Positions 1 through 6,880 of a DNA stretch of 17,736 nt are shown here, piece by piece. Origin of the DNA: a bacterium (GTDB taxonomy: Bacteria > Krumholzibacteriota > Krumholzibacteriia > LZORAL124-64-63); NCBI GenBank assembly GCA_030591105.1, contig JAUVBS010000006.1:1-17736 (forward strand), read 5' to 3'. Under the pieces are notes generated by a model. It saw nothing but the letters and a program-made list of their open reading frames with translations, was not told the origin of the DNA and made no database searches. Each line of letters opens with the position of its first letter. The first letter of the stretch is position 1. The translations under genes were made by a program, and so were the position numbers.

Positions 1-885
1 ATCGGTAGCACGGAAGGTCTGGCTCATTTGCCGCTGGCGTATGTCGAGGAGGGCGACAATGTCCTGGTTCCGAACCTGGGCTACCCGGTCTACGGCGAGG
101 CCGTGGTCCTCGCCGGGGCGCAGCCACGTGCTTTTCGGCTCGACGCTGACCTCGGTTTTCGACCGGATCCGACCGAACTGAGGCGGCTCGCCGACCGGCG
201 ATCGCGCCTGCTGTTCGTCAACTATCCCAATAACCCGACCGGTGCGGTGGCCGACGCCGATCTGTGGCGCGCTTTGACCAGCCTGGCCACCGAGCGGGGT
301 CTGGTCCTGGTCAACGATGCAGCCTATCTGGAGCTGAGCCTCGACGGGAGCCGGCCGACCAGCTTGCTCGCCGTGGCTGACTGCGCGGTAGACCGCGTCG
401 TCGAGTTACACAGCTTCTCGAAGATGTTCAACATGACCGGCTGGCGGATCGGTTTCGCGGTGGGTAACGCCGAGGTGATCGCGGACCTACGGCGCGTCAA
501 ACAGACCATCGACAGCGGCGTGTTCACGGCGATCCAGTCAGTTGCGGCCTACGCGCTGGGTGAGCGGTTCGATGCCTTGCTCGCCGACGTGCTGGCACCG
601 TATCCGCACCGGCGGGAGATCATCGTAGCTGCCCTCGGCAAGGCCGATATCGAGGTCTTCCCAACGGCGGCGACGTTCTATGTCTGGGCACGCGTACCGA
701 ATAATGGTGATTCGATCGCTTTCTGCGCGCAGGTTCTGACCGACACCGGCGTGGTGGTTGCGCCGGGAGTTGGCTTTGGACCGGGAGGCGAAGGCTGGTT
801 CCGCATCAGCTTGACGGCTCCGGACGAGCGGATCGCGGTGGCCGCCGAACGTTTAACCGACGCTGCGCTGCGCGGGAGGTCGTGA
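1..885 (+). CDS. dapL: LL-diaminopimelate aminotransferase-like PLP enzyme (5' partial)
   Basis: The reading frame is open from base 1, so the N-terminal third lies outside the window and 294 residues remain. It is a fold-type I PLP aminotransferase. Visible signatures are the start motif GSTEGLAHLPLA at fragment residues 2-13, NYPNNPTGAVA near residue 74, NDAAYLE near 105, and SFSKMFNMTGWRIGF, whose lysine (codon 421-423, fragment K141) should form the Schiff base. The later DSGVFTAIQ, FYVW and GWFRISL motifs also fit. The combination NYPNNPTGAVA, DAAY and DSGVF is typical of LL-DAP aminotransferases (DapL), which convert tetrahydrodipicolinate to LL-diaminopimelate for lysine and peptidoglycan. 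A related aspartate or alanine aminotransferase is possible, because the substrate-binding N terminus is missing. The stop overlaps the folB start by one base (TGATG), so the two genes are probably co-translated. Confidence 0.8.
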   Translation: MGSTEGLAHLPLAYVEEGDNVLVPNLGYPVYGEAVVLAGAQPRAFRLDADLGFRPDPTELRRLADRRSRLLFVNYPNNPTGAVADADLWRALTSLATERGLVLVNDAAYLELSLDGSRPTSLLAVADCAVDRVVELHSFSKMFNMTGWRIGFAVGNAEVIADLRRVKQTIDSGVFTAIQSVAAYALGERFDALLADVLAPYPHRREIIVAALGKADIEVFPTAATFYVWARVPNNGDSIAFCAQVLTDTGVVVAPGVGFGPGGEGWFRISLTAPDERIAVAAERLTDAALRGRS

Positions 886-1274
886 TGGATCGGATCAGGC
901 TCGAAGGGATCGACGTCTACGCCCACCACGGTGTGCATCCGGCCGAGCGAGAGCTGGGTCAGCGTTTCGTGATCGACGCGGACCTGTGGGGTGACTGCAG
1001 CGAGGCGGCGCTGGAGGACTCGCTGAGCCACGCCCTCGACTATACCGCCGTGCATCGGTGTATCTGTGAGGTGACGGCCGAGACCAGTTTTCACCTCATC
1101 GAGGCGCTCGCGCTGCACATCTGCCAAGCGTTGCTGATGGAGTTCCCGCTCGAGAATGTCGCGGTCACCGTCCAGAAACCCAATCCGCCGATCGCCAACT
1201 TCCTCGGCAAGGTTTCAGTGACTTGTGAGCGTGATCGCTCCTGGCTCGAATCACTAGGGGAGGACGAATCGTGA
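885..1274 (+). CDS. folB: Dihydroneopterin aldolase
   Basis: This cytosolic enzyme of tetrahydrofolate synthesis cleaves 7,8-dihydroneopterin to 6-hydroxymethyl-dihydropterin and glycolaldehyde. The 129-aa product has the usual length. It shows GIDVYAHHGVHPAERELGQRF at residues 8-28, with E21 matching the catalytic/binding Glu of the family. HLIEALA follows, with E73 as the pterin-anchoring Glu, and VQKPNPPI carries the catalytic lysine K98. I chose ATG 885 because GGGAGG at 874-879 sits 5 nt upstream; an in-frame GTG at 882 is one codon earlier. The gene overlaps the aminotransferase stop by 1 nt and the folK start by 4 nt (GTGA). The next pathway enzyme, FolK, is therefore translated from the same message. 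Confidence 0.95.
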   Translation: MDRIRLEGIDVYAHHGVHPAERELGQRFVIDADLWGDCSEAALEDSLSHALDYTAVHRCICEVTAETSFHLIEALALHICQALLMEFPLENVAVTVQKPNPPIANFLGKVSVTCERDRSWLESLGEDES

Positions 1275-1909
1275 CCGCCCCGCGGGCCGGAGCGGCCGTT
1301 GTGTGGCTGGAGCGATCGGCGGTCTGGGCCGCGCCGACAGTACCGGAATCGGTCTCGATCGGACTCGGCTCGAATCAAGGCGACCGCCTCGACCACCTGC
1401 GCCGCGCCCTCTTCGCACTGCTGACCCATCCGGAGATCCGGGTGCACGCGGTCAGTCCGGTCTACGAGACCGAGTATGTCGGACCGGGTCGGCAGGCCGA
1501 TTACCTCAACGCCTGTGTCGAAGTGAAGACCCGGCTTGCACCCAAGGTACTGCTCTCGGTACTGAAGGGGACCGAGCAGCGTCTCGGTCGCGCACCCGGC
1601 GGCCACCTGCGTCCGCGGATCATCGATCTGGACATCCTGCTCTACGGCGACCGCGTCGCCACCGACCCGGTTTTGACGTTGCCGCACCCACGCTTGCCGG
1701 AGCGAGCCTTTGTTGTGGCGCCTCTGGCGGACCTCGCGCCGGAGCGGAAACTGCCCGATTCGGGAGAGACAGTCGCGACCGTCTGTGCGAGAATCCTCGC
1801 CCGTGGCGGGCCCTGGATCAGGGTCCGCGCCGAGCACCCGCTATTGCCGCAGGAGGCTGGTGATGGGGAGGAGGCCTGGCGTGCTTCCCTGGCGTTACAT
1901 TGTCGTTGA
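1271..1909 (+). CDS. folK: 6-hydroxymethyl-7,8-dihydropterin pyrophosphokinase (HPPK)
   Basis: HPPK transfers pyrophosphate from ATP to 6-hydroxymethyl-dihydropterin, the step after FolB. The core is recognisable from SIGLGSNQGD (residues 29-38) through SPVYETEYVG (62-71), DYLNACVEV (78-86) and PRIIDLDILLYGD (115-127), where D119 and D121 should bind the two Mg2+ ions. LPHPRLPERAFVVAPLADLAP (137-157) completes the core. The product is 212 aa against roughly 160-170 for the family. About 26 residues are extra at the N terminus and about 35 at the C terminus (from about residue 178). GTG 1271 overlaps the folB stop (GTGA); an internal in-frame GTG at 1301 would remove ten residues of the N-terminal extension. 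The C-terminal tail is the part overlapped by the next gene, so it may simply be read-through into the coupled start. folP is not adjacent. Confidence 0.93.
   Translation: MTAPRAGAAVVWLERSAVWAAPTVPESVSIGLGSNQGDRLDHLRRALFALLTHPEIRVHAVSPVYETEYVGPGRQADYLNACVEVKTRLAPKVLLSVLKGTEQRLGRAPGGHLRPRIIDLDILLYGDRVATDPVLTLPHPRLPERAFVVAPLADLAPERKLPDSGETVATVCARILARGGPWIRVRAEHPLLPQEAGDGEEAWRASLALHCR
1851..1883 (+). promoter_or_regulatory. Tandem Shine-Dalgarno/start sites for the deoxynucleoside kinase inside folK
   Basis: AGGAGG at 1851-1856 lies 6 nt before ATG 1863. A second perfect site, GGAGGAGG at 1867-1874, lies 6 nt before an in-frame GTG at 1881. Both lie inside the folK reading frame in a different phase. 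Either start could be used, and they differ by six residues (MGRRPG) ahead of the kinase core. ATG 1863 is used for the annotated CDS because ATG is the stronger codon. Confidence 0.55.
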
Positions 1910-2525
1910 TGGGGTTATCGGGGTCGGCAAAACGAGCCTCGCCAAGCTGTTGGCCACGCGTATCGAGGGTCGTTTGAACCTCGAGGTCGTCGAGGAAAAC
2001 CCGTTCTTACGCCGCTTCTACGGCGACCGTGACGCCTACGCCTTTCAGACGCAAATATTCTTTCTGCTCAGCCGATTCCGTCAGCAGCAGCAGTTGGTGC
2101 AACACGACCTGTTCAGCCGCACGCTGATTTCGGATTACCTGTTCGCCAAGGACCGTATCTTCGCCAACCTGAATTTGGGCGACGACGAACTGGAGCTCTA
2201 CAACCAACTCGCGGGAATCCTCGAACAACGCGTGCTGCAGCCCGACCTGGTGATCTACCTGCAGGCACGGACCGAAGTACTGCTCGAGCGTATCCGTTGG
2301 CGTGGCCGTTCCTACGAGAAGGACATCGACACTGCCTACATCGATGCGCTCAATCGGGCTTACAGTTATTATTTCCATCACTACCAGGGTGGACCGTTGC
2401 TCGTGGTGAACACCGACGATCTGGACTTCGTCAATGTGCCGCGCGACTTCGATCTGCTATTCGAGCATCTACAACGAGAGTTTTCCGGCGCGCGGTTCTT
2501 CGCGCCGGAATCGCGGGGACGCTAG
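1863..2525 (+). CDS. Deoxynucleoside kinase (dGK/dCK/dAK family)
   Basis: This 220-aa P-loop kinase phosphorylates deoxynucleosides to dNMPs for salvage. The Walker A loop GVIGVGKTSLAK starts at residue 17. VVEENPFLRRFY is the family's EE-N motif. The (D/E)R(S/Y)-type segment appears as SDYLFAKDRIFA, and the LID-type arginine cluster as RIRWRGRSYEKDID. The C terminus has the LLVVNTDDLDF strand common in this family. Substrate preference (deoxyguanosine, deoxyadenosine or deoxycytidine) cannot be read from the sequence. The gene starts 47 nt inside folK (29 nt if GTG 1881 is used) in another frame with a strong ribosome site, which implies coupling. A 44-nt gap separates it from panB. Confidence 0.9.
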   Translation: MGRRPGVLPWRYIVVDGVIGVGKTSLAKLLATRIEGRLNLEVVEENPFLRRFYGDRDAYAFQTQIFFLLSRFRQQQQLVQHDLFSRTLISDYLFAKDRIFANLNLGDDELELYNQLAGILEQRVLQPDLVIYLQARTEVLLERIRWRGRSYEKDIDTAYIDALNRAYSYYFHHYQGGPLLVVNTDDLDFVNVPRDFDLLFEHLQREFSGARFFAPESRGR

Positions 2526-2569
2526 CGGGTGCGACGATCGCCATCGATCCCGACCCGGGGGTGCCGACG

Positions 2570-3505
2570 ATGGGCAAGCCACAGACACTGACTTTATTTG
2601 CACGCAAGAAACGCAAGGGCGAGAAGATCGTCGTGCTGACCGCCTACGATCTGACCAGCGCGACCATCGCCGCTGCTGGTGGGGTCGACGCGATCCTGGT
2701 CGGCGACTCGCTCGGCATGGTGGTGCTCGGCCATGACAGCACCTTGCCGGTGACCATCGATGACATGGTGCACCACTGCCGTGCCGTGGCGCGGGCGCAT
2801 CCCGGCGTACCGGTCATCGCCGACATGCCGTACGGTAGCTTCCACGTCGCGCCGGAAGAGACGGTACGCCACGCGCTGCGTCTGGTCAAACAGGCCGGCG
2901 TCTCGGCCGTGAAGCTCGAGGGCGGGCGGCGCCGGCAGGCGATGATCGAGGCGTTGCTGGCTGCGGAAATCCCGGTCATGGGGCATTTGGGTCTGACGCC
3001 GCAGTCGATCCACCGCCTGGGTGGTTACAAGGTGCAGGGCCGCGGACGCGGCGCGGCGGCGGTGATGCTCGAGGAAGCACGCTTCCTCGCCGAGGTCGGT
3101 TGTTTCGCGCTGGTGCTCGAGGCGATTCCGGCCGACCTGGCCGGACGCATTACGGCGGCGATCGGTATCGCGACCATCGGCATCGGTGCCGGTCCGCAGT
3201 GCGACGGTCAGGTACTAGTCTACCACGATCTGCTCGGTCTATTCACCGGGATCAAGCCGCGCTTTGTCGAACGCTACGCCGAGCTGGGTGAAACTGCAGT
3301 GGCCGCGATCCAGCGTTTCGCCGCCGACGTGCGCGACGGCACTTTTCCCGGCGCGCAGCACTCCTATACCGATCCGACGACCTCGGCCAGCGAGGCGCGC
3401 GAGCACGGGGCTGAAACCACCGACACGCTGCCCGAGCACGAGCGTGACAACGCTCGGCCCACCAACGAGGGCTACCTGGCTTCGCTCCAGGACGAGGAGA
3501 ACTGA
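2570..3505 (+). CDS. panB: 3-methyl-2-oxobutanoate hydroxymethyltransferase
   Basis: PanB makes ketopantoate from 2-oxoisovalerate and 5,10-methylene-THF, the first committed step to pantothenate and CoA. Family motifs are VGDSLGMVVLGH (D46, metal), IADMPYGSF (D85), AVKLEGG (K115, E117) and VLEAIP (E184, general base), followed by IGIGAGPQCDGQVLVYHDLLGL. ATG 2570 gives the normal N terminus (MGKPQTLTLF). An in-frame GTG at 2561 is also possible, and the longer open frame upstream overlaps the kinase and is not credible. The core ends near residue 264, but a polar, acidic tail of about 45 residues (TDPTTSASEAREHG... to DEEN) makes the protein 311 aa, longer than the usual 260-280. No strong Shine-Dalgarno is seen; only a G-run at 2557-2561 precedes the ATG. 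panC follows after 6 nt. Confidence 0.95.
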   Translation: MGKPQTLTLFARKKRKGEKIVVLTAYDLTSATIAAAGGVDAILVGDSLGMVVLGHDSTLPVTIDDMVHHCRAVARAHPGVPVIADMPYGSFHVAPEETVRHALRLVKQAGVSAVKLEGGRRRQAMIEALLAAEIPVMGHLGLTPQSIHRLGGYKVQGRGRGAAAVMLEEARFLAEVGCFALVLEAIPADLAGRITAAIGIATIGIGAGPQCDGQVLVYHDLLGLFTGIKPRFVERYAELGETAVAAIQRFAADVRDGTFPGAQHSYTDPTTSASEAREHGAETTDTLPEHERDNARPTNEGYLASLQDEEN

Positions 3506-3511
3506 GGCACG

Positions 3512-4393
3512 GTGCTGGTGCTGCGATCCCGACCGGAACTGGAGCGCCTCGCGACGTTGCGTGCGAGCGGCGCGCTGACGTTGGTACCGACCATGGGCTC
3601 CCTACACGAGGGGCACCTGAGCCTGATCGAGCGGGCGCGCACCATCGGACCGACGTTGGTTTCGATATTCGTCAACCCGGCGCAATTCGGTCCGGGAGAG
3701 GATTACGCCGCCTACCCACGTGACCTGGCTCACGATCTCGAACTGATCGAGCCGCTCGGAGTCGATGCGGTGTTCGCGCCGTCGGCGGCAGAGATGTACC
3801 GGAGCGCTGACACCGTTCGCATCGAGCCGGGAACGCGGGCGGACGTGCTGTGCGGAGCAGGTCGGCCGGGACACTTCGCCGGTGTGTTGACCGTGGTGGC
3901 CAAGCTGCTGAACTTACTACGCCCCGAAGTGGCGATATTCGGACGTAAGGATGCCCAGCAATGTCTGGTCATCGCCGAGATGGTCGAAGCCCTCGACTTC
4001 CGGGTAAGGCTGATCGACCACCCGACCGTGCGCGAGTCAGACGGCCTGGCGCTCTCGTCGCGCAATCGCTACCTCGGTGCCGAGCATCGCCGGCGCGCGC
4101 AAGCGCTGTGGCGCGCGCGCAACGGCGCGCGCGAACAGCGCGAACAGGGTGAGCGGGAACCCGCCCGCCATCGCCGCACAATGGCCCGGCAACAGGCTGA
4201 GACCGACCGCGTCGATTACGCGGAGATACGGTCAGTGCCCGATCTAATCACACCTGAGCTTGCTGCCGGTAAGATATTGCTCGCGGTCGCTGCCCAGGTC
4301 GGTCCGGCGCGCTTGATCGACAACCTGGTGCTACAGATCGACGGGCAACGGATCACCGAGACCGCCCTGTTGGCAGAGGGGGATGACCGATGA
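3512..4393 (+). CDS. panC: Pantothenate synthetase (pantoate--beta-alanine ligase)
   Basis: PanC joins pantoate and beta-alanine using ATP through a pantoyl-adenylate. It is a 293-aa HIGH-superfamily nucleotidyltransferase. PTMGSLHEGHLSL holds the HxGH motif (H32, H35). SIFVNPAQFGPGEDYAAYPR, GRPGHFAGVLTVVAKL, IFGRKDAQQ (K146, D147, Q149) and LSSRNRYL (182-188) are all present. The start is GTG 3512, or GTG 3518 two codons later; GAGGAGA at 3494-3500 and TGAGG at 3503-3507 are the available ribosome sites. Residues 191-232 (bases about 4082-4207) are unusually Arg/Gln/Glu-rich and encoded by GCGCGC runs, where relatives have an Ala/Leu-rich helix. The reading frame and the C-terminal domain (RVDYAEI ... 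ARLIDNL) are nevertheless intact. ATGA couples it to the next gene. Confidence 0.95.
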   Translation: MLVLRSRPELERLATLRASGALTLVPTMGSLHEGHLSLIERARTIGPTLVSIFVNPAQFGPGEDYAAYPRDLAHDLELIEPLGVDAVFAPSAAEMYRSADTVRIEPGTRADVLCGAGRPGHFAGVLTVVAKLLNLLRPEVAIFGRKDAQQCLVIAEMVEALDFRVRLIDHPTVRESDGLALSSRNRYLGAEHRRRAQALWRARNGAREQREQGEREPARHRRTMARQQAETDRVDYAEIRSVPDLITPELAAGKILLAVAAQVGPARLIDNLVLQIDGQRITETALLAEGDDR

Positions 4394-5181
4394 ACGCCGG
4401 TGCGCAGCACGACACGGTGGACGCCATAATTCTGGCGGCCGGCAAAGGTACCCGGATGAAGTCTGATCTGGCCAAGGTGCTGCACCGGATGGCCGGTGAA
4501 CCGCTATTGACGCACATCGTCGCGACGGTCCGCGCGGCGCCTATCGACCGCACGGTGGTCGTAATCGGCCATCAGGCCGACCTGGTGCGCGCGACCTGCG
4601 TCGCACCCGACCTGGTGTTCGTCGTGCAAGAGCCCCAACTCGGTACCGGCCACGCGGTTCAGGTCGCCGCGCCCGAGTTGCGCGAGGGTGGCTACACGGT
4701 GGTTACCGCCGGAGACGTTCCGCTATTGACAGTCGCGACGCTGCGTCGGCTGATCGACACGACGATCGCGGAGCGCGCCGCGGCCACCGTATTGACCTGC
4801 GTCGTCGAGGACGCGGGGATGTACGGCCGCATCGTCAAGGACGGCACCGGCCGTCTGATCCGGATCGTCGAGGCTCGCGATGCGGCGGCGGCAGAGCTGG
4901 CCATCGGCGAGTACAATACCGGCGTTTTCTGTTTTCGGACCGATCGCTTGCGCGAAGCGCTGGCGAACTTGACCGACGACAACGATCAAAAAGAGTATTA
5001 TCTGACCGACACCGTTGCGTATCTGGTGGGTCGCGGCCACCCGGTGGCGACTCTGATCACCGACGATCCCGAAGAGGTGGTCGGCATCAACACGGTCGCC
5101 GAATTGGCGGCGGCCGAGCGCATTTACCTAGCCAGGCGCGATGGCGCAGAGAGCGCCGATGGTGCGGCGAACGTGGACTGA
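4390..5181 (+). CDS. glmU: UDP-GlcNAc pyrophosphorylase domain (GlmU N-terminal type, no acetyltransferase)
   Basis: The family makes UDP-GlcNAc from UTP and GlcNAc-1-phosphate for peptidoglycan and surface glycans. LAAGKGTRM (15-23) followed by K29 in LAKVLH is the nucleotide-binding signature. QLGTGHAV, TAGDVPLL, MYGRIV, EYNTGVF, a QKEYYLTDTV segment matching the GlmU QGEYYITD region, and GINTVAEL (N244 region, metal) follow in GlmU order. At 263 aa it ends right after the Rossmann domain. The left-handed beta-helix acetyltransferase half of bifunctional GlmU (about 450 aa) is absent and not encoded nearby, because the stop is followed 6 nt later by the HIT gene. The activity should therefore be uridylyltransferase only, and GlcN-1-P acetylation must be done elsewhere. 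A related sugar nucleotidyltransferase specificity is possible. Confidence 0.85.
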   Translation: MNAGAQHDTVDAIILAAGKGTRMKSDLAKVLHRMAGEPLLTHIVATVRAAPIDRTVVVIGHQADLVRATCVAPDLVFVVQEPQLGTGHAVQVAAPELREGGYTVVTAGDVPLLTVATLRRLIDTTIAERAAATVLTCVVEDAGMYGRIVKDGTGRLIRIVEARDAAAAELAIGEYNTGVFCFRTDRLREALANLTDDNDQKEYYLTDTVAYLVGRGHPVATLITDDPEEVVGINTVAELAAAERIYLARRDGAESADGAANVD

Positions 5182-5187
5182 GACGAC

Positions 5188-5685
5188 ATGGACAGGTTGT
5201 ACACGCCCTGGAGGTATGCATACGTGACTGGTCAGATCCAGGAACCCGGCTGTGTTTTCTGCAACCGGCTCGAGTGCGCCGAGCAGGAGCACTACATTCT
5301 GCACCGCGGCCGCCATTGGTACATCGTTCTGAACCTATTTCCCTACAACAACGGACACATGCTACTCGTGTTGAATCGGCACGCGCAGGCTCTGTCCGAG
5401 TGTCAGCCTGACGAGCTGGCGGAGATGGCTCAGCTGTTGTGGTTGATGGAGACGGCCGTGCGCCGGGCCATGAATCCCGATGGAATCAACTGTGGTTACA
5501 ACGGGGGTATCAGTGCGGGTGCCGGGATTCCCGAACATCTGCACCTGCACTTGCTGCCACGCTGGAAGAGCGACACCAATTTCATGAGTAGCGTCGGCGA
5601 GACCCGCGTCATGCCGCAGACGCTCGCCGAGTCGTACCGACATCTCGCCCCGGTGATCGCGGAGCTGGCCGCGGAGCTGGCATGA
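5188..5685 (+). CDS. HIT family nucleotide hydrolase/phosphorylase (Ap4A phosphorylase-like)
   Basis: This is a 165-aa histidine-triad protein. The N-terminal LYTPWRYAYV and GCVFCNR (C22, C25, a likely zinc site) are followed by LNLFPYNNGHMLLV. The triad HLHLHLLPRW carries H117, H119 and H121, the nucleotidyl-transfer histidines. The GAGIPEH and SDTNFMSSVG segments around the triad are typical of the actinobacterial-type Ap4A phosphorylase group. The likely role is breakdown of diadenosine polyphosphates or nucleotide conjugates. ATG 5188 has no clear ribosome site, but the conserved LYxPWR segment requires this start rather than GTG 5224. It lies 6 nt after the uridylyltransferase and overlaps the next start (ATGA). 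Confidence 0.9.
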   Translation: MDRLYTPWRYAYVTGQIQEPGCVFCNRLECAEQEHYILHRGRHWYIVLNLFPYNNGHMLLVLNRHAQALSECQPDELAEMAQLLWLMETAVRRAMNPDGINCGYNGGISAGAGIPEHLHLHLLPRWKSDTNFMSSVGETRVMPQTLAESYRHLAPVIAELAAELA

Positions 5686-6152
5686 CCCGCGCCCGGACCT
5701 TCTGGCTGGCAATGATCGTGGTGTTGTGCGGCGTGTCGCTCTGGCTGGGACGCCGGCCGACGCCCGCAGCGAACGTTGCGGCGAACGCCGGACCCGCCCG
5801 TACCGACGCGGCGTTCTGGGCCGACACCCCAGGGCGCGAACCGGTCCACCTGGTGGTGCTCAACGGTTCGGGGGTCGGTGGTCTGGCGCGTGAAGTCAGT
5901 CTGGAGCTGGCCGTCGCCGGCTGTGTGGTCGAGCGTGTGGCCAACGCACCCCACGATCATTTCGCCCGCACACTGCTGATCAATCGTACCCTCGCCGGTG
6001 AGCACGCACGGATCCTGGCCGCCCTGCTGGGCGGGGTTCCGGTCCTGCGCGAATGGAACGGACGTGGTGCCGAGGACGCCGTTCTCGTACTCGGCATCGA
6101 TCACGCCGAAGTCCGCGCGGCCCTACGCCGCAGCACTGCTCCTGCCGATTGA
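5682..6152 (+). CDS. Membrane-anchored LytR_C domain protein
   Basis: The 156-aa product has one hydrophobic segment at residues 6-23 followed by an Ala/Pro-rich linker, so it is probably a single-pass protein facing the envelope. Residues 55-140 match the LytR/CpsA/Psr C-terminal (LytR_C) domain: VHLVVLNGSGVGGLAREV, then AGCVVERVANA, then FARTLLINRTLAGEHA, then LAALLGGVPVL. The catalytic LCP domain, which attaches glycopolymers to the wall in LytR proteins, is absent. In several phyla such free LytR_C proteins follow a HIT gene, as here, but the role is unknown. It starts in a 4-nt overlap with the HIT gene and is probably the last gene of this transcription block. Confidence 0.8.
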   Translation: MTRARTFWLAMIVVLCGVSLWLGRRPTPAANVAANAGPARTDAAFWADTPGREPVHLVVLNGSGVGGLAREVSLELAVAGCVVERVANAPHDHFARTLLINRTLAGEHARILAALLGGVPVLREWNGRGAEDAVLVLGIDHAEVRAALRRSTAPAD

Positions 6153-6184
6153 CTGCTGTTTTCCGCTCCGCACGATGGCGGTGT

Positions 6185-6236
6185 GGGCCTTTGCGACGCC
6201 GGGTGACCAGGCCCGATTCTCGATAAAACGAGGAAT
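6185..6236 (+). other. Two small stem-loops in the 6153-6337 spacer
   Basis: GGGCCT (6185-6190) pairs perfectly with AGGCCC (6209-6214) across an 18-nt loop. Next, ATTCTCG (6216-6222) pairs with CGAGGAAT (6229-6236) with one bulged G and an ATAAAA loop, followed by TTGTTGTTGG. The second could be a weak transcription terminator for the upstream operon, but there is no clean U-run. No gene is visible in the 185-nt spacer. Confidence 0.3.
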
Positions 6237-6242
6237 TTGTTG

Positions 6243-6272
6243 TTGGTTCCCTGCTCGTGGGGCGTCTATATT
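6243..6272 (+). promoter_or_regulatory. Candidate sigma70-type promoter for DUF4321-tatA-mrfAB
   Basis: TTGGTT at 6243-6248 and TATATT at 6267-6272 are separated by 18 bp. This lies in the only sizeable gap between the biosynthetic block and the DUF4321 gene and would give a leader of about 60 nt. It is a consensus match only. Confidence 0.45.
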
Positions 6273-6337
6273 GCGGTGTCGAGATCAGCACACTCTGTCC
6301 CGCAACTGTCCGTGTCCTTTGGCGTCCGCGAGGTGAT

Positions 6338-6601
6338 ATGCGTAAGTCACTCGGCACTGTCGTGTTGACGTTGATGGTCGGCGTCTTGATCGGCGCCATC
6401 TTCAGCGAAGTGCTCGGCCTCTTTCTACACGAAGGCAGCGTGGCGGAGCAACTGTTCGTCCGTTACGTTACCTTCGGCCCTGAGATCAATACTTGGAACC
6501 TGGTGATCATCGAGATCACCTTCGGTTTCCAGGTCCACTTCAATCTGATGAGTGTGATCGGCGTTTTCGTCGCCGCGCAGATGTTGCGCTGGTATCGCTG
6601 A
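6338..6601 (+). CDS. DUF4321 family membrane protein
   Basis: This 87-aa protein has two predicted membrane helices (residues about 7-26 and 67-84). The segments LMVGVLIGAIFSEVLG and TFGFQVHFNLMSVIGVFVAA fit the DUF4321 family, small integral membrane proteins of unknown function. ATG 6338 is preceded directly by AGGTGAT (6331-6337), an anti-SD complement, with GAGG at 6330-6333. The longer open frame upstream from 6257 lacks a ribosome site and runs across the candidate promoter. It lies 24 nt before tatA, so the two are probably co-transcribed. I infer an envelope role but cannot name one. Confidence 0.8.
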   Translation: MRKSLGTVVLTLMVGVLIGAIFSEVLGLFLHEGSVAEQLFVRYVTFGPEINTWNLVIIEITFGFQVHFNLMSVIGVFVAAQMLRWYR

Positions 6602-6625
6602 GCCGAACGAGGAGGGAATCGCGTC

Positions 6626-6880
6626 ATGAAACCGATGTTGGCATTCTTCAACATGGGGGCGACGGAGTGGGTCGTCATCGGCGTGATCGTACTGATCATA
6701 TTCGGTCCGCGCCGTTTGCCTGAAATCGCCGATGCTTTCGGCAAATCGATCACGCGCTTTAAGTCCGCTACTCGCAGCGCCACCGATGACGTCAAGCGGG
6801 AGCTGGATGACGCCGCCCGGGAGGTCAAGGAAGCCGGGGAATCAGTGCGGGATGCCGACGAGGATATCAAGCGGCCCTGA
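6626..6880 (+). CDS. tatA: Twin-arginine translocase subunit TatA/E
   Basis: TatA oligomers form the passage for folded proteins in the Tat system. The 84-aa product has the canonical layout: an N-terminal membrane helix (EWVVIGVIVLIIFG, about residues 14-27), the FGPRRLPEIADAFGKSITRFK hinge and amphipathic helix, then a charged tail rich in Asp, Glu and Lys. AGGAGGG at 6610-6616 supports ATG 6626. The later ATG at 6653 (MGATEW) has no ribosome site. The sequence fits TatA rather than TatB (short tail), and tatC is not in the window. A 65-nt gap separates it from the helicase gene. Confidence 0.92.
   Translation: MKPMLAFFNMGATEWVVIGVIVLIIFGPRRLPEIADAFGKSITRFKSATRSATDDVKRELDDAAREVKEAGESVRDADEDIKRP

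Noticed and set aside
1091..1837. 248-codon minus-strand open frame across folB and folK
   Set aside because: Antisense to two clearly identified folate genes, with no domain signature.
2297..2569. N-terminal extension of panB reaching back into the kinase gene
   Set aside because: The extension overlaps the kinase in another frame and has no PanB-like sequence; homologous PanB begins at the MGKPQTLTLF segment.
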